Part shown: positions 41,746 to 52,021 of the stretch, piece by piece | Layout of the letters: each line of letters opens with the position of its first letter | Numbering within the stretch: the stretch's first letter is position 1 | NCBI GenBank assembly: GCA_029204225.1 | Contig: CM055097.1 | Location: 35,094,804 to 35,158,803 of the forward strand | Source: Diphasiastrum complanatum | Lineage: Eukaryota; Streptophyta; Lycopodiopsida; Lycopodiales; Lycopodiaceae | Length of the DNA: 64,000 nucleotides | Reading direction: 5' to 3' | The notes under the pieces: generated by a model | Seen by the model: only the letters and a program-made list of their open reading frames with translations | Databases searched by the model: none | Told to the model about the DNA's origin: nothing | Position numbers and translations under genes: made by a program

Positions 41746-42853
41746 GAAGGATTGAATGTGAGAGGAGCAACGGTGGTGACAGGAGTGATGGAGGATGCGA
41801 TGGTGATGGATGGAGTAGTGGACACTGGAAGAGAAGTAGGAGCAGTATCAACAGAAGAAACGGAGATGAAGACAGAAACAGATGTGGATGGAACAAGAAG
41901 AGAGGTAGTGACAACAGAAATCGGAGTGGGGGGTTGCACGGAAGAAGAAGTGACAGTGGTTGATGGAGTAGTTAGTGCGGCAGTGGAGACACATCTTCGG
42001 GTAACAGGTGGAGATGTGGATGTAGAGGCAGCGCCATGCATTCGTTTGCTGGCCGTTGTGTTAATGACTGCAGGTTGGGAGGAGGTAGATGCTTGAGATG
42101 GTGGATAAAAGTTAGTATGTGACACAAGGGTAGACATGAGGGATGAGCGTTGGAAACCGCTCACTTTTGCCTCGAGACGTGCGCAAGCAAAGTTACACAA
42201 CAGGGGGCCTGTTGTGATTCGCTCACGGTTGTTGGGTTTGATGGAGTTTGTTATTTCTCGAATAAGAAAGTTATGCCAGTCGTATGGCACAACGAAATGG
42301 TTAGGGAATTCTAGAAAGGATTTTACTATCTGACTCAGTAGCGTAGACTGGATTCTGTCCTTGCGAAATGTTGAAATAACCAGAAAGTTATTCAACAGAT
42401 GAGCAGTCGTCTGAATGACGGATTCCGTGATAGCTTCTATTAGGTAACCATTGTTAGTCTAGATGGGATTTTTGGTGTGGTTTGGGTGACAAATGGTTTG
42501 ATCAGAGCTTTGGCGTGGCGATGGGAGATGGATTGACGATCACCGAACATAATGCCAACGATGACCATCGAGTCGGCATTAATCCTGACCTTGTACGTGG
42601 TACCTTGGTACAGGAAGTGGAAACGAGACTTGACCTCATCCCAGGTGGCGTAAGCGTGAAGGGCGAGGCCCGTGTTAATCTCAGAATGAAAGAGCACCAG
42701 GTAAAAACCCATTGCCGCTAGAAGTGGGCTGGCTGTCTGTAGCCATGGTTGGATCAGAGTGTCAGAGGGTAGAGGCCAAATATGTGTGGCCTCAGGGATG
42801 TCACGCTGGATCACCTGTTTGGCACCAGAGTCTTCAGAGGATGAGGAGGCCAT
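41745..42853 (-). pseudogene. Unknown ORF with Ser/Thr/Pro-rich tail, frameshifted
   Basis: It starts MASSSSEDSGAKQVIQRDIP at 42853 and runs to about 42440. It then continues in a second frame from about 42395 with LLSQIVKSFLEFPNHFVVPY and RITTGPLLCNFACARLEAKV, ending in a long Ser/Thr/Pro/Val-rich tail. There is no Gag, protease, RT or integrase motif. It lies downstream of the Gypsy integrase on the same strand, where Athila/Tat elements may carry an extra ORF, and it runs straight into the Copia integrase end at about 41745. It could be a Gypsy accessory ORF or captured sequence. Confidence 0.45.
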
Positions 42854-42859
42854 GTTAGC

Positions 42860-43930
42860 AGTGATGATTAGATGTCGAAAAAGTAAGAAAAACGGTGGAG
42901 AAAGGAAAAAGATGTGGAAACAATATTAAACTGAGAATAATGAGTGTTGGATGACAATGATTGTAGTTCAGAACGCAGATCGGTGTTTAATATGAGCAGA
43001 TGACAGCTGGTAGGAAGTTTGTCGAAAATAGAAAACTTGGTATTTTCAGTGGAAATTTGGACAGAGCTTCGCTAGCAAAGGTGACAAATGACTCGAATTC
43101 AACCCTTATATAGCAGAATTTAGAGTGCGTATTAGGTGAAATTCACTTTCCCTTGTTCAGTTCCACCCAAATTTTGGCAGGCACCTTCTTCACAAAATAC
43201 TAAGACCTCAAGGAAGTCTGCGGGAGTTCAGAAGGTGATTTGACTGCTATGCGAAGGTTCTGCGAGGGTTCAGGCTATCTACGAGGGTTTAACTCTCGCA
43301 TGAAGTGATCTCTAGCACAACTTGTTCCTGTGATTGGATTTTCAAGATCAGACCATGTAAGCAGGCTAATTTCACTGCTCTGATTTCATTTAGGCACCTT
43401 GCGAGAGTTGGTAAGATGATCTTGATGCTCTGCGAGGGTTCTGAAAATTTTGCTTCCGAAAACTCTCGCATACACTAAAAAATGATGATTCCTCCATCAA
43501 GAACTCTCGCAGAGATTTTCATGAATGCATCTAGGTCAAATCTGGTGATTGTCCAATTTTCAAGAGCTATCTCTTAGGGGATCTCAAAAAATCATGAAAA
43601 AAGTGCTCTTTCAGAGTGTTTTTTGACGAGATCTCGAGATTTTTTTATTTTTAACTTTTGTAAACTGGTAATCATCTTCATCCAGGCTTGATCTGACTAT
43701 TGGTAGTTCTCTGAAAATTCTGATGGATTTCTGGTAGTAGATCCATCAGTCAATCTGATGATCTGCTTTCTTCTTTATCCTATCAGGATCTGGATCCTGC
43801 TTGGATTCTGATGGATTTTCCCGAACTTGCCAGATTTGGCTGAATCTTGATGGCTTTAGCTTGATTTGGCTTGATCTCCTTAGATCTAGTGGTGATGGCT
43901 AAGCAGATTAGCTTTTTGTAACGTGCCACC
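42860..43930 (-). other. 3' untranslated region of the Gypsy element
   Basis: Non-coding. It carries AACTCTCGCA at 43291, 43461 and 43502 and TGCGAGAGTT at 43400, motifs also found in the element's 5' leader. No matching 3' LTR was found here. Confidence 0.55.
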
Positions 43931-43947
43931 CCCAATCTGGATCTGTC

Positions 43948-45081
43948 TCATTGTGGTGGCCAGTACTTGTGGAACCGGCTACCGTTGATAGGTGTGTCAA
44001 ATGTCGTCCCATCTGGCTTTTCTAAGTTCACGGCCCCATGATTAAGAATTTCCTTGATCCTATAAGGACCTTCGCCCATGAATTTTAACTTCCCCTTGAT
44101 CGCCTTGGTTTTATACATCAGGACCAGATCTCCTGAACAAAGATCTTTCTTTTGTAGCCTGCGATCATGCCAAGCTTTGTGTATTTTCTTTTCAGCTACC
44201 AGTGCATGCACAGCTAGTAAGCGTGTTTCACAAAGTTTATGCAAAGCTTTGTGGCGTAGCTGTAGAGATTTGGACTCATTAAGGCGTTGCGCAGTGGAAA
44301 TCCTTAATGAAGAAACCAAAAACTCTACTAGCATCACAACATCTTGACCATATACCAACTGGAAGGGTGTTTGATCAGTGCTTCCTTTATATGTTGTCCT
44401 GAATGCCCACAGTGCAATATGCAACTTGTGTTCCCAATCTGATCTGCTAGCTTCAACTGTTTTCATGAGCATGCTACACAGGATCTTATTGGATGATTCT
44501 GCTTGCCCATTACCACGAGGATAATAAGGTGTACTGGTTCTGTGGATCACGAAGAATTCCTCCAACAGGACCTTGATGGTCTTGTTGATGAAATGGCTTC
44601 CTCGATCACTGACTAGTTCCATTGGGCATCCGAAGCGCACAATGATATTTTCATAAAGGAACTTGGCAGTGGTCCTAGCATCAGCTACTCTAACTGCCTT
44701 GGCTTCGACCCATTTGGTGAGGTAGTCTATGGCTACGATTATGTATCGAGCCTGGGAACTCCTTGATGCAGGGTGAATTGGACCAATATAATCCAATCCC
44801 CATTTTTTGAACGGTACTTGGGCTAAGACTGGGTGCAGTAGATCATAGTTCAATCTCGTTGGTCTCCTTGCACTTTGGCACACATCGCACTTTTTCAAGT
44901 ATTCCTCCGTATCTTTATGAATCGTTGGCCACCAACATCTTGATTGCAAGATCTTGCGAACTGTAATGTCAGATGCAAAATGACCTCCACCCATGCCTTC
45001 ATGTGAAAGCGAAATGATCTGGGTGGCCTCATGAGGAAGAATACACCGCCGAAGAATTCCGTCTGGACCTCTTCGGTACAA
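43948..45081 (-). CDS. Gypsy integrase (377 codons open)
   Basis: The HHCC zinc domain is present (HEGMGGGHF ... KKCDVCQSARRP). The catalytic core has all three acidic residues, in LDYIGPIHP, LVSDRGSHF and GNGQAESSNK. The C-terminal part has DLVLMYKTKAIKGKLKF and GPYRIKEIL and ends HKYWPPQ, with no chromodomain. Integrase inserts the element cDNA into chromosomes. The frame is fully open, and a stop just upstream separates it from RNase H. It is the best preserved domain of the element. Confidence 0.9.
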   Translation of the reverse strand: MYRRGPDGILRRCILPHEATQIISLSHEGMGGGHFASDITVRKILQSRCWWPTIHKDTEEYLKKCDVCQSARRPTRLNYDLLHPVLAQVPFKKWGLDYIGPIHPASRSSQARYIIVAIDYLTKWVEAKAVRVADARTTAKFLYENIIVRFGCPMELVSDRGSHFINKTIKVLLEEFFVIHRTSTPYYPRGNGQAESSNKILCSMLMKTVEASRSDWEHKLHIALWAFRTTYKGSTDQTPFQLVYGQDVVMLVEFLVSSLRISTAQRLNESKSLQLRHKALHKLCETRLLAVHALVAEKKIHKAWHDRRLQKKDLCSGDLVLMYKTKAIKGKLKFMGEGPYRIKEILNHGAVNLEKPDGTTFDTPINGSRFHKYWPPQ

Positions 45082-45096
45082 CTGGCCGACAATCAG

Positions 45097-46293
45097 CTAA
45101 TAAGGTCTAACCTTCAAGATCACTTTCCGTTGTTCTGCCTTTGGTAGTGATTTGTCTGGTTGGCCCCGCATTAGATATTCAACAATGTCGGCAGCCCATT
45201 CTGGTACTGTGTCCACGTAAAATAAGACAACATCTGCCAGCTCATTGTCAAGTTGGGTTGCAATCTCCTTTTCCTTGATTCTTGACACATGATCTGCCAT
45301 GTAGTGTTGTTTTCCCTTGCGAACTACTATCCAAAAATCAAATTCCAGCAACAGAAGGAGCCATATGGTGATTCTCCCGGTGTTGCAAGTTTTATTAACG
45401 AGATATAGCAAGGGTTGACGGTCCGTATAAAAAGCAAAATATGTGGCCATCAAATAGTGTCGAAACTTCTTAACCGCATCGATCATTTTTAGTGCTTCCC
45501 GTTCTGTGGTTGAATAATTCATTTCGGTATCATTGAGCTGTCGGCTTGCAAATCGGATTGGAAAATCCTTTTTGTGTTCACCTGGCTGGGATAAGACTGC
45601 TCCAACTGCATACTTCGATGCGTCTGTACGCACATGAAACTCAATGGACCAATTGGGTGGTCGTAAGATTGGTGCTGAGACCAATGCATTCTTAATCTTC
45701 TGGAAAGCCTTTAGAGCTTTCTCATTCCAATGTGGATATGTTGTGAGCTTGTAAATTGGTCTGGCTAACTCCGCAAAATCAAGAATGAAGATCCTATAAT
45801 AGTTAGCATGACCGATGAAAATGTAGACCTCGCGGATCGTCCCCGGTGGTGGTAGATTAATAATGATCCTAATCTTTGATAGATCTGTGGCGATCCCGTG
45901 TCTTGACACTATATGGCTGAGTATCAAGCCATGTGCCCAGAATTGGCATTTTTCTAGGTTCAGGGAGATCTGGTATTCGCAGCATTTTTGTAGCACCTTC
46001 TCCAAATTGGATAAGTGTTCTGAATCTTGTCCATGCACGCACAGATCGTCCAAAAAAATTTCCAGAAATTTTTGCAAATAATCTTTGAATGTCGCCTGCA
46101 TGACTCGTTGGAAAGTGCTTGGGGCATTGCAAAGTCCGAATGGCATCACTTTATAGGCACAAGTTCTCCATTCTGTGGCAAATGTTGTCTTGTGCTGGTC
46201 CTGGGGGGCTATTTTCACCTGGTTGTAGCCGTTGAAGCCGTCCAAAAAACTATAGGCTTCATCGCCAGCTACTCTATCGAGGACACTTTCCAT
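45097..46293 (-). CDS. Gypsy RT (C-terminal two thirds) and RNase H (398 codons open)
   Basis: RT motifs are LDGFNGYNQVKIAPQD, FATEWRTCAYKVMPFGLCNA, and the catalytic FLDDLCVHG (the YxDD box as FLDD, common in this group). The tether REVYIFIGHANYYR leads into RNase H with HVRTDASKYAVGAVL, the ERE motif TTEREALKM and FYTDRQPLLYL. Asp and Glu of the RNase H site are present. The end is Lys/Arg-rich before the integrase. It needs the N-terminal RT segment at 46496-46293, which is in another frame. Confidence 0.88.
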   Translation of the reverse strand: MESVLDRVAGDEAYSFLDGFNGYNQVKIAPQDQHKTTFATEWRTCAYKVMPFGLCNAPSTFQRVMQATFKDYLQKFLEIFLDDLCVHGQDSEHLSNLEKVLQKCCEYQISLNLEKCQFWAHGLILSHIVSRHGIATDLSKIRIIINLPPPGTIREVYIFIGHANYYRIFILDFAELARPIYKLTTYPHWNEKALKAFQKIKNALVSAPILRPPNWSIEFHVRTDASKYAVGAVLSQPGEHKKDFPIRFASRQLNDTEMNYSTTEREALKMIDAVKKFRHYLMATYFAFYTDRQPLLYLVNKTCNTGRITIWLLLLLEFDFWIVVRKGKQHYMADHVSRIKEKEIATQLDNELADVVLFYVDTVPEWAADIVEYLMRGQPDKSLPKAEQRKVILKVRPY

Positions 46294-46496
46294 AAATGGT
46301 CCTTTTTGGTGACTGCATTAAGCACCTTCAGATTCACACAGATCCGCATTTTGCCATTCTTCTTGGGTACTATAACTATTGGTGATACCCATTCCGTGTG
46401 CTCGATTTCATAAATGAAATCTGTGTCCATCAGCTTCTGCAACTCTTGCTTGATCAGTTCTGTATAATTTGAGTTGCAGCGGTAGTAACGGCTCAC
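46269..46496 (-). pseudogene. Gypsy RT N-terminal segment
   Basis: SRYYRCNSNYTELIKQELQK and VIVPKKNGKMRICVNLKVLN are the RT finger motifs. The segment overlaps the start of the main RT frame in another frame, so a small insertion or deletion near 46280 splits RT. Confidence 0.8.
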
Positions 46497-47020
46497 TTTG
46501 GGGACTGCTTTTCTGTCACCTGTGTAGAAGATGACGCTGTATCTGAGTCCAACTTGATTGACTTTAAGGAATCCAACACCTTCTTTTTGTTCTCTTTTGT
46601 CATTTTGGTGGGTTCATCCTTGTTGTCTTTCTTCGGGACTGCTGTAACATTCGCCTCATGGTTGTGAATATCAATGTCTACTGTAGCTATTGCCTCTTCG
46701 GGTAGGTCACTCCATCGGATCACCTGGTTATAGCATTGCTTCAACTGATTCTTCTTATTCACAGGTGCCTTGAGTGGATCGATCCTTGAGACTTTCGCCA
46801 TAGCAGACTTTTGTGGTGGTTGAGCTGGTACCTTCTTGGTTCCGTAACGATCTGGGTCCATGTGGTGTAGGACCTGTTCATTAGTCAACTCAATCCCCTT
46901 ATTATAAGTTAGAACATGTTGCCAAGGGACTAGATCATCGTCCACTGGGTTCTCAATCAGCTCCGCTGACAGCCATGCTACGTTTATCATATTCACCCCA
47001 AATGTGATTGGTGTGTCCAT
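46493..47020 (-). pseudogene. Gypsy protease-RT linker
   Basis: An open stretch of 175 codons, Lys/Asp/Thr-rich, with VDIDIHNHEANVTAV. It has no catalytic motif and fits the variable linker between protease and RT. Stops separate it from the protease frame (47291) upstream. Confidence 0.6.
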
Positions 47021-47290
47021 AGTGTAACATTTGGGTGAAGATGTACTCAGTTATGGATCTGATTCATATTGACATGCCTGGCAGTCAATAGTTGCTAATG
47101 CATCTGTCCATCTCATGACATCCGTCTCTGAATGATAGTGACCTCCCTTGGCTGGCCTTGGGCGATCAATCGTATGATTTGTCGTGGATGATCCGTCATC
47201 AGCCTTGGGTGCAATAGGTTTCACCGCCCATGTGGTTGGATCTACCTTTACAGCCTATTCTCTGTTCTCGAAGGTGAGTTTCCATGTACC

Positions 47291-48415
47291 TTAGTTGTGT
47301 ACTACTTGCGCAGTCCTCAACCATCGTCTTCCCAGTAAAACACGGTATGCAGATGGAGATTTAGGTATATCCATGACCACAAAAGTAATCACAAACTGCA
47401 TGCTTGCTATCTTTACGGGAATATCGGCAACTATACCTTTTGGTTTCACACAGGATTGATCTGCTAGCTTGATGACAAATCTTGCTGGCTTCAATCCTTG
47501 TAGACCCCATTTTTCGTACAAAGTAGTGGAGATCAGATTAACACCCGATCCTCCATGTACCATTGTCGTCTCATCCTCGTATCTCTTGTGTTTGATTGGC
47601 AAAGTGATGTTGTGTTTCTCACTTTCCCATGCTGCTCCAATGTGGAGGACGTTACTTGTTTCATCATAGCCCGCACAATATATGGGCTCAGGCGCTACTG
47701 GCTCCTCATCCGCTTTGGCCCATTCAGCTAGAAGGCTTTTCGCTTGTGGTGCAATCCGCAGTAGTTCTCCGAGTGGTAAACTAACATGGCTTGACAACAA
47801 AAGTGTGAGCCTTTCAGTGCGTGGTTCCTCGGGCTCCACCATGTGAAAAGGTGGTTCATGTTGGTGCAACCGATCATTCTGATCAGTGCGCAGTGGTGAC
47901 CCCGCTTGCGATTTTCGTTCAACGCCGACTGGAGGTTCTGTGGGATTGTCTCGTTCTTGCTCTTTTTCCTCCTCTTGTGCTTTTTGTATCCAATGTCTTA
48001 TTTTCTGGTATAGTCTTCTCTCTTTCCTCACATTTGGATATGGTGCTGAAGTTGAGGGTTGGTCGTCAGTGACCGATGGTGGTGGTGAGGGAGCCACTTC
48101 CTTCCTCTTCTGTGCTCGTGTAACAGCTAACACAGGAGCGTGGACTTGTCGACCTTTCGATGGCATCCCTGTTGGAACTGCTGATTGCTGTATGGTAATG
48201 AGGTTAAGAGGTGCGCTGGTTCCAGGTTTAAATGGACAATTCTTGAAACAGTGTCCATAACCGCAATCTCGGTAGGAGGCTGTATATTGTCCCTTGCAGG
48301 GACATTTTGCAATCCTGTGTCCTTCGCCGCATCCGTAGCAGCTGAAATTTCTTCCACCTTGACGTTGAGTTTGAGCTGCATCGGCCGAAACATATTCATT
48401 TATGGCAGGATCCAT
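47291..48415 (-). pseudogene. Gypsy zinc knuckle and aspartic protease
   Basis: The N-terminal part has a Cys-rich CYGCGEGHRIAKC and a second Cys/His cluster, CGYGHCFKNC. A Pro/Glu/Arg-rich linker follows, with RRLYQKIRHWIQKAQEEE. The protease domain reads MVHGGSGVNLIS, where the catalytic Asp of the usual VDGGSG is His (codon at 47556-47558), then IKLADQSCVKPKGI, FVVMDIPKS and VLLGRRWL. With the catalytic Asp missing, this copy is predicted inactive as a protease. The frame of 374 codons is otherwise open. Confidence 0.82.
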
Positions 48416-48439
48416 AAATGGTTCATCTGGTCCATACCA

Positions 48440-49676
48440 CTACTGCTGCTCAGGTTGAGGTGGCATTTGCATCTCTTGTTCCGCTGCTGTCAGGTTTACA
48501 TGGGCCACTTGTTGATTGGCCGGCCCTGGTGGAGCAGGTAAGGCCATGCGTTGTGGTTGATTGGGTGCGCCGTACCTTGGTGCCACGTTAGGTGCCCTTT
48601 GATGATAAGGATAAGAAGTCTGATAAGGACTTCTCTTCTGTTGAACAACCCTGGGGTTAAACGGGCAAAATGCCGTATTGTGCGATGTTGCATTGCACAG
48701 ATGGCAGAATCTATGTGTCAGTCTCAGATTTTGCTTTAGGACTGGACACTCGTTCATTGTATGGTTTTGCGTGCATACTGAACAACATACATTTTTTCAT
48801 CAAGGATACTGCAGCTGGTTTAGTTCTTGTTGATGTGGAGTTACTGCTACAGTTCCCTGTAATGCCTTCAGTTTATGGTCAAACGACATCGTAAGTTGCT
48901 CCATCTGTTGTTTGTGATATTTTGTTATTTGCTCCAATAGCAGTTCTGTGGATAGAGCGGATGTGTTTGATGATGATGATGCGATCGAGAGAGTAGGAGT
49001 GTGGGTGGAAGGATATTCGTTGTCAGATCTCTCATCCTCTTCCCTGATGGCATCTTCCATCGCTTCTTGCAGAGTAGCGTACTGCTCCCGTCGTTTCAGT
49101 TCTCTTTTGATGCTTCGTGGTAATCCGGCTAGGAACCACATGATGACCGCATGATCGGGAGTCAGGGCTACACTGCACTCAGATCGTAGATGTTTGACCC
49201 GTTCAATATAGTCCCGGACCCTTTCTCGTTTTCCCATTTTGACTTTGCTAAGCAGGAGAAACGGGTTTTCCAGGAATTTTTTTGGTTTAAAGCGCGTAAT
49301 GAGAGCCGCTTTAACCGCTTCCCAAGTGGATTTTTCTTCCTCTGGCAGGTTAGAAAAACCAATCCTGAGCCACTGCTAGTAAGGACATAGGGAATAGCAT
49401 TAGCTTCTCCGCAGGTGTCCGTTCGCCGTATATCTCACAAGCTTGCTCGTAGATCTAGAGGAATCGGATGAGATTTGATGATCCGTCGTATTTTGGTATC
49501 TCCACCCATGGTGCTCTCCGAACTGCTTGCAAGGGTGCAACAGGTACGGGTTGGCCCATTGGATCCATTGGTGCTGGTTCCGGTTCTGCCTCTTGTTGCA
49601 TAGTTGCTAATCTGGGAAGGTGTGGTGCCTGATTTGCTATTCTTCTTGCTATTGATCGTCCCAATCTCAGATTCAT
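48440..49676 (-). pseudogene. Gypsy gag, frameshifted, with zinc knuckles
   Basis: The start region reads PWVEIPKYDGSSNLIRFL (about 49500), the capsid N-terminus. The core lies in another frame (49237-48800), with RVRDYIERVKHLRSEC and WFLAGLPRSIKRELKRR, the Retrotrans_gag signature. CSVCTQNHTMNEC and CHLCNATSHNTAFC knuckles follow near 48790-48690. A Pro/Gln/Asn-rich stretch leads towards the protease. At least two frameshifts and one or two stops prevent translation as one protein. Confidence 0.78.
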
Positions 49677-49859
49677 CCGATGGTCGGTTCCAAAGTGATT
49701 GGACCTTGCTTATACAGCAGGATGCAGCTTGGATCTTCAAGGATCTGATTGATCTGATCGACCGGAGTGAATTTTAGGTCTTTTACGGTGGTTTTTCCTT
49801 GATAACTTTTTACTCCTTGATTGACCTAAGATTTTGACAGTAGCTGGATCTGATGCAGA

Positions 49860-50650
49860 TCTTTCCACTGATCTGGTCCACGAGAGTTATCTTGTGCAAG
49901 GGTTCTTTAGCTGTTTTTGCAGGTAACAAACTTGATATCTTTCAGATCTTTGGGAAGTAACTCTCACAAGGTTCACAGTAGCTAGATCTGGGTCAGATCT
50001 CACTATAGAATTCACTGCGAGAGTCAACTCTCGCAAGAAGTGAAAATTTCATTGTCTGCAAGGGTTTAAAATCACTTTTTGTGTTTGATCTTCACCAGAT
50101 CTTCATACTAACTCTCGCAGGCTTCATCACTGATGTAATTTGACATTCTGAATCGATTGAGAGGGTCTGCGAGAGTTCTTACTAGAAGGATTTGCTGGAT
50201 CTTTACTTTTTAGTGATTTTTTAGCACTTAATTTCAATTTTCTGCCCACTGGAATCAAACTAACTCTCGCAAGCTCTTCTGTGTCCTTGTCTCACTGAGA
50301 TGGAACTTCAGAATCCTCTGCGAGAGTTCTTGACCACTGGACCTAAAAATTTCACTATCTACGAGGGTCATTGGTACTTTCTTGTCTTTTTTTCACTAGG
50401 AACTCTCGCACATGCACTTATACATCAAACTAACTCTCGCAAGCTTCTCTGTGTCCTGGTCTCACTGAGATGGAACTTCAGAGGGCTCTGCGAGAGTTTT
50501 TATGAGGATTTGAATTTTTTTTAGATTTTTTCAATGGTTTTTTGAATTTTTTATGATTTTTCTCTGATTTTTACAATCTGCTTGGAACTAACTCTCGCAG
50601 GCTTCTATGCAGGTCTGGGACAGTACCCTGGAGCTGCTACCAGTCATGCA
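49860..50650 (-). repeat. Array of inverted 10-bp motifs in the Gypsy 5' leader
   Basis: TGCGAGAGTT and its complement AACTCTCGCA recur many times, sometimes with one change. Two units (about 50256-50330 and 50426-50500) each have perfect 10-bp arms 47 bases apart (50262/50319 and 50432/50489) and are near-identical over about 75 bases. A tight inverted pair lies at 50016-50035 (9-bp arms, 2-base spacer). These could fold as hairpins in the element RNA. Confidence 0.8.
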
Positions 50651-50947
50651 AGGGTTAATTCCCACAGATTCTGGAGATATAAAAATCTGATGAGTTTTTT
50701 TTGGCTCTTTTTCCCTCCAAAATGCAGATTGGTGTGTTTTTTGAGTTTTTTGGCTGGTTGGTTTGGATTTCAAGCCCTTAGAGGTTGTTCAGGGCCTCCT
50801 CTACCCTCTCACACCTCCTCCGCTAGCTGTGAACAGCCCAAACACAAAAAAAATACAGAAAACTAACTCTAACTCCCACAAATCTACTTAAACTACTCTA
50901 AAAAACAAGAAAATAGCTAAAATGCAGCTAAACTAGTTAGTGGAAAT

Positions 50948-50968
50948 CTATCCCCGGCAACAGCGCCA
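50948..50968 (-). other. Primer binding site (tRNA-Asp type)
   Basis: On the minus strand TGGCGCTGTTGCCGGGGAT lies one base from the LTR end. It differs at one base from the complement of the plant tRNA-Asp 3' end. Confidence 0.85.
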
Positions 50969-50969
50969 C

Positions 50970-51617
50970 TGTGGGGTCGAAGACCCTTAGCTCTACTCAC
51001 CACTATACTACTCCTCTTTAACTCTACCCCTCTACATGAACATTCATCATGGTTTTGGTTGAAGAGAAGGAATGGAGGAGAAGAGATTAAGAAGGGAAGA
51101 GAAAGAGAGAGATAGAGAGTGAGGGTGGAGGTTAGCTCAAATGCTCCTTATGCTTGATAATGGAAAAGCATTCACTATGGCAAATAATAAACATGGAAAT
51201 AGAAAGCAATGGAAAACACAATCAAGAGCATTAGCAAATAGTGTACAAATGGTGCATTTTTATAAAATGGGGAAGGCCCTTGCCCCTCAATCCTACTGGC
51301 TAATATTCACAATGATCATATCCATTCATCTTGGACCCAACTTGATCCAATGGTCCACAAAAAGTACATTAGAAATCATAAGATTCATGTGAGTCCCAAT
51401 TTGGACCCAACTCTAAAAAGTGATCTCTAAGATTAAAAATGACATTGGGCCTCTAGTTTTATTTTAATTCCAAGGCCCAAGTCAAGTTTATTTCATTTAC
51501 AACTTTAATTGCGTGCTCATTGGGCCATGGGCTTATACACGCAGGACGCCATGCCCTCGCAACACATTTTATTGGAGGACTTTATTTATTTACACTTTGT
51601 TAGGAATACCCCCAACA
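50970..51617 (-). repeat. 5' LTR of the Gypsy element (about 648 bp)
   Basis: On the minus strand it starts TGTTGGGGGTATTCC and ends CGACCCCACA next to the primer site. It is inserted into a Copia family A LTR, whose sequence begins at 51618. The 3' LTR copy was not found in the window. Confidence 0.75.
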
Positions 51618-52021
51618 AAGTACAGAGTAGATGTGTTGTCTGTAGGAGATCATGGGTGGTTGCAATCGTTGACCAATCTGTTAGCGCAACTGCATGGAGT
51701 GAGCTTAAAAAGTCGTCAGCTAGTGCTAAAGTGAACGTTGGTGATGATTCAAAAAGTGGGTCACTGTTACGAATGGCCTTAGGATAAGATTTACAGGGTG
51801 CCTTGGCTTTTATGGAACCTTCGGCATTTTGTAGGATAGTGTCCCCTTTTCGCCTGCCACCATAACTTGTGTAAAAACACAGTGTTCACGATTTTTTCGC
51901 CCTTAATTCGTGTGTGCGAATTCGCATGTAAATATGAGGCTACATGACAACGTTAGTAAATATGCAACAAGAATGGAGGCAAATTAAAAAATGAGATTTA
52001 GGAGAGTATGAGTAAATCCAA
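51618..52021 (-). repeat. Truncated LTR of Copia element A
   Basis: It matches 39510-39851 over most of its length and ends at the same TGTTGGATTTAC (minus strand). It is cut on the left by the Gypsy LTR. Confidence 0.8.

Larger units (their letters stand above)
42870..51617 (-). mobile_element. Ty3/Gypsy element, tRNA-Asp primed, 3' LTR not found
   Basis: On the minus strand, in order: 5' LTR (51617-50970), tRNA-Asp-type primer site, a long leader with inverted motifs, gag, protease, RT-RNase H, integrase and a 3' untranslated region. The integrase lacks a chromodomain, and the primer site suggests the Tat/Athila side of Gypsy (inference). Several coding breaks exist. The 3' end runs into an unknown ORF and a Copia fragment. 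Confidence 0.8.

Noticed and set aside
41623-42096. Plus-strand open frame of 157 codons.
   Set aside because: It is the antisense shadow of the Ser/Thr/Pro-rich minus-strand ORF; its Val/Thr/Glu richness mirrors that bias.
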